The notes beneath the pieces were generated by a model. It had not been told where the DNA came from. It searched no databases and saw nothing but the letters and a program-made list of their open reading frames with translations. From Urechis unicinctus (taxonomy: Eukaryota > Annelida > Polychaeta > Xenopneusta > Urechidae), in the NCBI GenBank assembly GCA_034190875.2, contig CM067354.1, positions 3,288,385 through 3,352,384 on the forward strand: a DNA stretch of 64,000 nucleotides. Direction: 5' to 3'. Shown here piece by piece: positions 55,640 to 64,000 of the stretch (positions within the stretch are counted from its first letter, which is position 1; every line of letters starts with the position of its first letter). The translations under genes and the position numbers were made by a program.

Positions 55640-55919
55640 TATCGCAATGAAAATAGCGCCAACTAAACACCCGCCGGCGGCAATCGGCACAGAGTGATGA
55701 CGTTTCTGCGCATCCGGAATTAATAATACATGAGCTTCCAAATATGGTCTATTCTTGGCTGGAAGTGAAAAATAAGGAATTGAAGGTTTATTTACGAACA
55801 ACAAGAAATATATACGGCCATTCCAACTTTGGAATCCGGATATCAGCACCATTTAGGGTACTCTTGGAGTTAGCAACTTTTTTTTTCGATTCGATTTTTT
55901 GAAAAAAATGCACCTTTAA

Positions 55920-56171
55920 CAATATCCGCCATCACTGTAGTTTTGTCTACATTTTCGTAACATTTTCACCTGTCGTTTTACCTGCCTATCCGAAGCAGTT
56001 TATCATTTATTATGCTCGATAGTGGTCAAATAAAGTCTTTCTATATGTAAATAACTCCAACACACCACCCAACGCAATTACACACCATACATTGCGTCAG
56101 GCGCCGCTCAAGATTGAACAGGCGTTTACGCTTGTTGCAAGGAGCGTCTTCGGGCGAGCAGCATTGTAGAC
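55920..56171. other. Intergenic with a YY1-like site
   Basis: ATATCCGCCATCAC directly outside the transposon end (55922) includes a CCGCCAT YY1-like motif. Nothing else is recognised. Confidence 0.35.
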
Positions 56172-56562
56172 GGTGGGGTAAGTAATTATTTGGCAGGCCA
56201 GTAGAAAGTAGCATCAATCGAATTTGGTTGCGTATTCGTGTCCACAACCCAATGTTAGTTATTCAGTTCATGTTACTGGAGTTGTGCGCTGGAACTGATT
56301 GCTAATGTGCTCGTCCGAATATCCAGTGCCCTCTCCTATTGTGCTATGCGGTTATTTTTGAGTCTGGTGGGGTAAGTTATTATTTGGCAGGCCAGTATAA
56401 AGTAGCATAAATCGAATTTGGTAGCGTATTCGTGACCACAACCCAATGTTAGTTATTCAGTTCATGTTACTGGAGTTTTACGCTGGAACTGATTGCTAAT
56501 GTGCTCGTCCGAATAACCAGTGCCCTCTCCAATTGGGCTATGCGGTTATTTTTGAGTCTGGT
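56172..56562 (-). repeat. Two tandem 194-bp units with tRNA-like A box (SINE-like)
   Basis: Units start at 56172 and 56366 (GGTGGGGTAAGT) and are about 95 percent identical. On the minus strand each contains ACCGCATAGCCCAATTGGAG or a close variant, which fits a pol III A box (TAGC..A.T.GG). A weak B-box-like CAGTTCCAGCG follows about 48 nt later, then a non-tRNA tail of about 110 bp. This is the layout of tRNA-derived SINEs. The tRNA fold is poor and no poly-A tail is seen, so the origin is tentative; the tandem duplication itself is certain. Confidence 0.6.
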
Positions 56563-57217
56563 ATATTTGTTGCATTATGCGTTACTTTGACCCAGCGTCA
56601 CGTATTGTATCTTCTACCTGAAGCTCATTGTGTCCCGAGTAGATAGCAAGAATAAAATGCCCAAATGGATACACTTTGAAGTAAATTGGAACATAGTCCT
56701 GTCATTCAAGAACTCGCTATATATAGCATCATGTTTACATTCCCTCTTGTTCATTAGCGTAGATGTTACCCATCTCCGTCGTGGATCAAATATAGGCTGA
56801 CATCGTCGATAAAGCAATAGTCCGGTGTTTTAAAGAGTTGATAAGTAAATTGTCTCCTATTCATTCCGATTTGATTGCATCATACTCATATTTACGAAAT
56901 ATTTGAACAAATGTTTGACATCATGCCATCAGCTATACAAAACACGACGCATGGCTCATCTGATATGTGATGCGAAGCAAGCGGTTGAGATCTTAAAATA
57001 TCTCCGTTCATAAAAGATTAACCACATTGACCGAAAATTATTTTTTCTTTCACTATTGTAACAGCTAACTGAGCCTAGAATCGGCAACTTGTATTAACAA
57101 TGTATTTATGACTCGCTTAACCGTGAATGCTAAGGCTGATGAAGACTTGCATCAGTCTGTGGCGCCTCTGATTCGTATTCGATATCGGCTTCACACACCC
57201 TTGCCAACAAATATGTA
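56563..57217. other. Intergenic, nothing recognised
   Basis: AT-rich sequence leading into the TA island. No gene or element seen. Confidence 0.5.
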
Positions 57218-57637
<420 letters not shown>

Positions 57638-60600
57638 ATATTTCATGATTTTCAACGGCATTCAACTCTGATGCGGTGTATACGTTTCCATTATATCCTA
57701 TCGAGTTAAGGTACTCAAACAATGCAGTTATACTTCCCTTGTGTATTCTGGGCCGCGGCTACGTCTTCTATTACTCTTTAATTATCAATAATATTGTGCA
57801 GACCTCAGTGTATAAGTTTAGATATCTTTCCTGATTTAAAGTCACACAGAGTTTATATTGATGGACCGATTTCGCGCGGCTGCTTCATTGACTGATACAA
57901 GTTGCCCCAGAGAAGCGCATTGCGTTGTTCACTTCATAGCGGGTCATGGGGATCCTCATTCATTTGCCGTATTTTTTTCGACATGGCATATTAATTTGTC
58001 GAATAAAAATGTAGTTTAAATAGAATATCCTATTCTCGGTGACCGCTATTGCATAGTCATCGTATCATACTGTACGCTGCACCCACCGGAAGCTTGCATG
58101 GACATCCGATCCACTACGAAAGACTGCGCACTGCAAGCCACTCCCTCCGGAATGAAAGCACACAGAACAGTGCTGGTTGTCTGCGGAACCAGTACCGCAG
58201 CATGTTATTTAAATGACAGAACTTCTTTCATGAGATTATATCGATGTAGCAAATCTCTGTTATTAGTAATCTAAGACGCATCATTATAGACGACAACACT
58301 AACATGGTTGTAGAAGTATCAATTTATAATACCATAAATGTTTTACCCATGCAAAGCCGTTATGCAAATACATGCCATAAATCGCCGCAGCAAATAACCG
58401 GATTCTTAACAAGTTATATGCGTTATACATCCAAAAGTGGCCCATTTGACAGCAGCCGATTACTCTGTGGGATGTTTGTTTCCTCTGTATTAGCAGCAAA
58501 CGATCATTCTAATCAACCAAGCGACAGTAACATCACTAACACTCATTAGCAGTCCTATCAAAGCTCGTGACATCTGTGTGGACCTCATTTAGGCTTATTA
58601 GTGTGTGGATTTAGAGGTAACTGTGATGTTACTATTCCTGACGTCACTGGAACATGGCTGTAAACGACTCCCCCATAACTGACGCCCGATATGAATAAAT
58701 GTGCAAATAGATGCAGACATCTGCTTTCAGGATGTTCCTACAATTTGCATGCGTGAGCAACGTTGCAATACGGAGGCGTCATGTACGTTCCGTGCTTGTA
58801 ACTGAAATTTGAGTCTTCATTAAGGGTGATCATGCAAATTGTGGAAACTCAATCACAGTGCTTACCCATCTGTAATTGTTACTAATATCATCGAGTTTTG
58901 CGTAACGAATGAAAATGCCATCTTTTGCTGCGATACGATGCGTGAATAACTTATGTGACATCCCAGGTTAATGCGGGTCACCGGTTATGCATTTATTTCT
59001 TCTACTATGTTAATTCGTATAGATGGACGGGTCATCAAGTGGTAATTTTGACTAGGTTGTCTGTTGTGCTCTAGATGCATAGATCATTTATCAATAATGC
59101 TTGCCGTTTCGACATTGTAATTGCCCAGATTTCACATTTCCTTTTTGTGGTAACATTGTAATCCAACCAATGCAAAAGTCTAATGCATCATGCAATTTAT
59201 GATCATGCTAACACTTTGCGTTGATCTATCTAGTATATCGGATAATTGCCAAACAAGATTATGACACATGCTACTGGAATATGGTACGCAGTTAATCGAC
59301 AGGCCCATGTGGTCCCTGCTGTTAATGATCCATGTATCTGGTATGGGAGGAGCTTCGTTGATTTGTTTCCGATGTTATCTTGGTTTTTTGCTTGTCGTGT
59401 TGATGAATAGGATCTACTGAGCCTACTCATGACATTGTGAAAGACAAATACTCCCAGACCTATCGTCTTTCCCGCATAGAGATCAGGTGTCAAACTTTCG
59501 TTACTAGAATATACAAAAAGGCAGTGAATAGGTCGCGTAACCGCTGCGTTGCGTTGTTCAGCAAGTGTCGATTACACTTCATCCATTCAGAGCTTAGAGT
59601 GTAAAGTAATGTCGACCAAGTATAACGTTGTATCAAACATAAGCAGCGCGACGACATTCCAATGAAAACAGAAATGACCAGGGTCTCTATTCATATCATT
59701 TCCAAAAGCAGCAGTCGCCATCTACTTGCTTTTATCACCGCTTTCCAAGGACTGAACACAACCATATGAAGATGAGTGTCATTCACTTATCATACCCTGC
59801 ATCTAATCAGCTTTGCTAGGCCAAAGCGTGATCACATGTGTATTTGGTCGAATCACATTAATGAACATGCAAATTAATGTTTTCTATTTTGTTGACCTGA
59901 TTCAACGTGGTGTGTGTACTATAACTGTGCAGGCTCAGGTGTGATTTGGTACGCCTCGTTGAGCTCCACTCGAGCTTTTCCCAAATTAGCATGATATGTG
60001 AAGCCCGGATGTATAATACACGTCTCTACTACTAAAGCAGGTTAGAACTGCTATAGGTAAAACCAATATCATGTTAGAGCAGTGATGATACAGCTCTTGT
60101 TTGTTTTGTATCCCTAAATAAACTAGTCCAATCATTTGCCATATGACACCAAATGCATTTCGATCATACTTAACGAATTTCCATGTAGATCAAACTCTAT
60201 AATACTAACTGTTGTTCCACAGATTAGTAGAAAGCAAGCCACTATATGTTACGTATATTTTACCACTAAAGGTACGCCGAGCACAAAAAATTGGTGTGTC
60301 TGAACCCATCTAGTTGATTTCAATCTAGTTGATTGGCTCTTAGTTGATTGCTACCAGGCGTTGACCATAACCCAACGAGATGATCACATAACTGTTATTT
60401 TCCCATCTGAATGCATAACTCTAGTTGCAACTGAAAGACAGTTGTGTCTCTTTCTTGCAAACCTTTGACATACAGACAAACAGTTGACAAATGGCAGCGT
60501 TTGGTCCCTACAGTATTACCAAATGGCCGTGCACTATGGTTTGGCCGCCAGGGCATAAGTGTTAGCAGTTTGAGCCTACCAATGCATCAAACTGTCCGAA

Positions 60601-61570
60601 TGCATGGCCGATCTCGAGCAGAGAATACTGCAGCCGACGGCGCTAACTCCTATATGCTTAGTGTACGTGTTAACTGACTAGTTTGTACATAAGTTAGCAG
60701 TTTAACGTAAAGTTGTATTTTACGCATTAACTGCTACTTTACGCGTAACGTCAATTTGTAGAATTTTCCAGAATGTCTCATAAACTCCTTGCGAGGATGT
60801 GGAGGTAACGAGATAACATCTTGTATACAGCTCGTTAAAAATAATCTTAGATCCTTCTGGGGTGTTCGATCAGAAGACAGTTGACTCCAACGTTCGTTTA
60901 TGACAAGGATGATATATGTCTTTGATGAGCAAAGTTTAAATATTTTATGCTGAATGTAAAAACGAGAGGCTCGATCACAATTATGATCACATGTGACCGA
61001 AAAGAGCGAACATGCTATAGTGAGTATAGATATATCTCTGGATGCGCTATGCTATCGACAACATCGTCACAACATATGCAAATTGCAACATACAGTACTA
61101 CATACACATGTGTGGTATATGCCATTTCGTCGCCACATTGCTAACGGGGTGTAACTGGAAAATATACACTCCTAACGAGATAAGATAAAGCAAGGTAGTC
61201 CATGTGCATGGTCTGTACTAATATGTATTATGGATACATCGCTTTATTGCGGAAGTATGCAATTCATACATACACTGAACACATTTATCTTATCGTTTGA
61301 AGAAATTCGGTCAAGGCGAGTATCCTCGTTCAACTCACTCGAAGCCAAGCAGACAGGGGATTATGGGAAACCAACGGCGCCGTGTTCAATACTTCTACAG
61401 CAACAAACTCATAGGGCAATTCAGACGAATTTATTAATTGAATCTTCACGTGTGGTGTAGGACATATATGGATCCGATCAATTCTCTTCTCGCATATATC
61501 ATTTCGCAATATAACACATGAATGCATGAATACTCAACCTAAGAAGAGTATGGGACATGATTATCAACCC
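57638..61570. other. Intergenic, nothing recognised
   Basis: Nearly 4 kb without a supportable gene. ORFs of 66-87 codons occur on both strands, with no motif or consistent splice context. No tandem or inverted repeats were noted. Confidence 0.45.
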
Positions 61571-61740
61571 AGGTATATGGAGCGTCGGCGTCGTCTTTAT
61601 GTCAATATACCTCTCTGTCGCCCGTTTCCCACGATCACCTATCGAGGCATTCACGTTGCCGACTGTGGCTGTAATCTCTATGGCGTTTGTTTTGAGTTTG
61701 TCAGTGAAGTGAACGAATCATGTAGTCGTTTCTTAGCCAG
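61571..61740 (+). CDS. Candidate single exon, Cys-containing, family unknown
   Basis: An open stretch begins just after CAACCCAG (acceptor-like) and ends at AGCCAG/GTAAGA, a good donor. GC content is higher than in the surroundings. The translation includes MERRRRLYVNIPLCRPFP, DCGCNLYGVC and NESCSRFLA. I recognise no family and no partner exon, so it could be a real internal exon or chance. Confidence 0.2.
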
Positions 61741-62334
61741 GTAAGAACAGTAAAATCATTACACCGTTCGTGATACGTTTAAGTATAATTCTAATTCGTC
61801 CTTATAAAATCAGTTTCACTTCGGACACCCGGTTTTGATCATCTACATATATCTAGATCATCGCGCCACTACCACACCAACAGCATAGGGCTCACGATCT
61901 ACTGACTGTTGGTAAGGACCAAGCCATTGCACTGAGAGATTGGACGTGACGGCAATGCTTTTATAAGACAGATTGCATTGAATTTATTTATTGCTTCAAG
62001 TTGGATATACACAAAACTTCAATCAAAATAGATATAGATGACGCCGTATTCAGCTGAGCGTATGGAATTAATTATCTCACTCGTGAGGATTCCATTCAAT
62101 CTGCACGAACTTATGCATGTTTTCCGGTGAAATAAAAAGTGGCGATTATCATAACAACACAACCTCGACGATACACACCAGTTGGAGACTGCGAGAGTCG
62201 ATGTTGATAAAAAGCATAGTAAAAGCTACTGGCTCAGCACGATGATATAACACGTGTACCATATGACCCTGCAGAGCGAGATCGTCAGGATTTATACGCA
62301 TTCACACGCTCTTCAAGGTTCCTGATATCCTTGA
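61741..62334. other. Intergenic, nothing recognised
   Basis: AT-rich sequence between the candidate exon and the palindrome. No feature seen. Confidence 0.45.
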
Positions 62335-62468
62335 CTAACATGCAATCCAGCACGTGGCTTTTATAACTGCTTTCCCCAAGTGCTAGTTTACACTAGTATA
62401 AACATACTAGTGTAAACTAGCACTTGGAGAAGCAGTTATAAAAGCCACGTGCTGGATATGCATTGTTA
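62335..62468. repeat. Near-perfect 134-bp palindrome
   Basis: The core arms, 62345-62399 and 62404-62457, differ by one substitution and one indel over 55/54 nt, around a 4-nt loop (AAAC). The arms start ATCCAGCACGTGGC, so each contains a CACGTG E-box. Looser pairing (TAACA..TGCA) extends to 62335 and 62468. The near-identity of the arms implies a recent origin or maintenance by gene conversion. Candidates are a young MITE, a cruciform-forming site or a hairpin RNA gene. Confidence 0.9.
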
Positions 62469-62482
62469 CACGCGTGGACACG

Positions 62483-62520
62483 GCCATTTGCCTATCAGAT
62501 AGCGCGCCTATCAGCAAATG
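62483..62520. repeat. Small imperfect hairpin next to the palindrome
   Basis: CCATTTGC and GCAAATGG bracket two copies of CTATCAG around GATAGCGCGC, giving a short inverted repeat with an internal direct repeat, 26 bp from the core arm of the larger palindrome. Confidence 0.5.
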
Positions 62521-64000
62521 GATGTTGATCGAATGTGAATGACACCAGGTCTTGCTTAAATCTACTACATTCAATGAGAAAACACCAATAGCCCACCAGA
62601 ACGCTTTGTATGTACATCACACTTGTATGCTGCACAAAGCAGAACACCAGATTGCTATTAAGCAGAGAGACGGTATGATAAATGTCCTGCCCTCTTAGGT
62701 ATCCCGTTAACTAAGAAATCCATCAGTAAATTTGCCGTGATCCGAGGTCGCAGCTTGGTGAGGAAAATGAGCTTGTCCCAAGTAGGCGGCTGTTATTAAG
62801 AGCGGGTAATCATGCATAACAATCAAAATTATCCTTGCCCTTTGTTAAAAATGTCATGAGGCCCCAGTATCTCACCTTATTTCTAACCAATAATTGGATA
62901 ACCAATCAATCGATCAGCACAATAAATATCAACAAGATACATCATAGGTTTCTTTACTTACTTGATAATTGGTTGTTTTGAAACATATTGTTTCTTGCTC
63001 ATAGACTCGGTGATGTGGCTTTGATTTATGGCGTGGCCGTGGGATAGTACTTGCTTTAATTTAAACATGAGCCTATTTAGTATTCAACAGTCTCTTGTGC
63101 CTTCACTGATATTCCCAGAGAAAAAGCCCCTATCAAGTGCCAACGATTGAAGCACTACACTGATAGGTCAATGAGCACACAATGCCATATTCATTATTGC
63201 TTGTGAATCGCCACCGATTTCAAGGGAATTTCAATATATATTACACTTGTATTTTCTTATTACACTAAAGGTCGCTACTTGTTAATATATGTGACAAATT
63301 TGACGTCTTGCGCCTCAGCTGCTATTGTTACGTAGGTATTGCTTCACATTCTCTATACTGACCTAGCCTTTGTTGCCCTCATTAAGGCCACAAACATTTG
63401 CCTTTGACCTTTGTACATACCACTCCGTTTTTGTGGATTTGTAATAAATAAGGCAGCCCTTCCCTTCTCTGTCGTATTTGCATTAGCTTAGCTGTTACCC
63501 CGCTCCAGCTAATATGCACGATTCGCAGCCAATATTAATAATATTGCATTAATCATCGTCTTTATTTCATGCAATGTAGTGATTATCGCTCAATTCATCT
63601 AAAGTATCATCTATTGCCGTTTATAGTTTATTTTGCTTATTCTCAGATGCTCAGTAACTGATGATGACCTGATTAGACTCATTTTAGACACCAAAGTTTC
63701 CGTGATATTCTTTCAAATAACATTGTTATGAATGAATTCTATAAATTGATACAAAAATAGACTGAAATGGATTTTGCCGCTGTAACTTTCTTCAATAACA
63801 AAACTCGACCGTTACCATTTCCCAACGAACCGGCACATCAAAACAACGTTTTTTGAGAATACAACGCCCTATAGATGCTGGTAAAAGTCCTTCTGCACTA
63901 TGAGGTTCAAGCACATATAGGTATGTCTTGCAAATTAAGGGTTCTTTAGTTTGTCGTATTACAAAATGCATCTTCCAACATTGATGCACTTAATTGTATA
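62521..64000. other. Intergenic, nothing recognised
   Basis: AT-rich to the end of the window. Short ORFs only, no repeat or RNA gene recognised. Confidence 0.45.

Larger units (their letters stand above)
52201..55915. mobile_element. TTAA-flanked two-gene DNA transposon with short TIRs
   Basis: TTAA at 52197-52200 is followed by AGATGCATTTTTTCAAAAAA. At the other end, the reverse complement of 55915 and below reads AGGTGCATTTTTTTCAAAAA, and TTAA follows at 55916-55919. The ends therefore form inverted repeats of about 20 bp with one substitution and one indel, flanked by TTAA duplications as in Kolobok and piggyBac elements. Inside are a plus-strand ballast-domain gene and a converging minus-strand three-exon gene. 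No transposase catalytic core is visible, so this copy is non-autonomous or its transposase has decayed. The TIRs are A/T-rich, so chance similarity must be excluded. Confidence 0.6.

Overview
This window looks like nuclear DNA of an invertebrate animal, probably marine; the phylum cannot be told from the sequence. It is AT-rich, has no long ORFs and no bacterial-style gene packing, and carries long (TA)n islands, diverged duplications and short spliced exons with GT-AG introns. No host gene can be supported with confidence. What is recognisable is duplicated non-coding sequence and decayed DNA transposons.

Region by region. Positions 1-330 are a fragment of the large repeat described next. 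331-4969 has no recognisable gene, only one possible transposase scrap near 2.7-3.1 kb. 4970-7008 (block A) recurs in the same orientation at 39610-41582. 7007-15084 (left arm B) recurs inverted at 32920-39244 (right arm), so a 32 kb interval is bounded by 6-8 kb inverted arms. Both arms contain a (TA)n island, an 83-bp palindromic MITE-like hairpin and a GC-rich promoter-like block at matching places. The left A/B junction reads like a fold-back event that copied 39610-41582 forwards and then 39244-32920 backwards. The 18 kb spacer holds a decayed two-gene transposon (15.5-18.8 kb) and smaller diverged copies of arm pieces at 22.3, 29.4 and 31.2 kb. 41.6-52.2 kb is mostly featureless, with small repeats, a hAT-like terminus and a large TA island. 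A second two-gene element lies at 52201-55915, bounded by TTAA and short inverted termini. The remainder holds a tandem pair of possible tRNA-derived SINEs (56.2 kb), another TA island (57.2-57.6 kb) and a near-perfect 134-bp palindrome (62.3 kb).

The most interesting content is the pair of two-gene loci. In each, a plus-strand gene encodes the cysteine-rich zinc-binding domain known from the C-terminus of the P2X7 receptor (the 'ballast' domain), and a minus-strand gene converges on it. At 16.7-18.7 kb the minus gene is a broken THAP-domain transposase-like gene, with a spliced C-terminal part of a widespread uncharacterised transposase-like family. At 54.8-55.6 kb it is a small three-exon gene with a basic N-terminus. 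The second locus has TTAA flanks and inverted ends, so the ballast gene there seems to be cargo or a second ORF of a TTAA-targeting (Kolobok-like) DNA transposon. CRE palindromes (TGACGTCA) lie at or near the predicted start of three of the four genes. Both loci carry stops or frameshifts and are probably pseudogenes in this copy.
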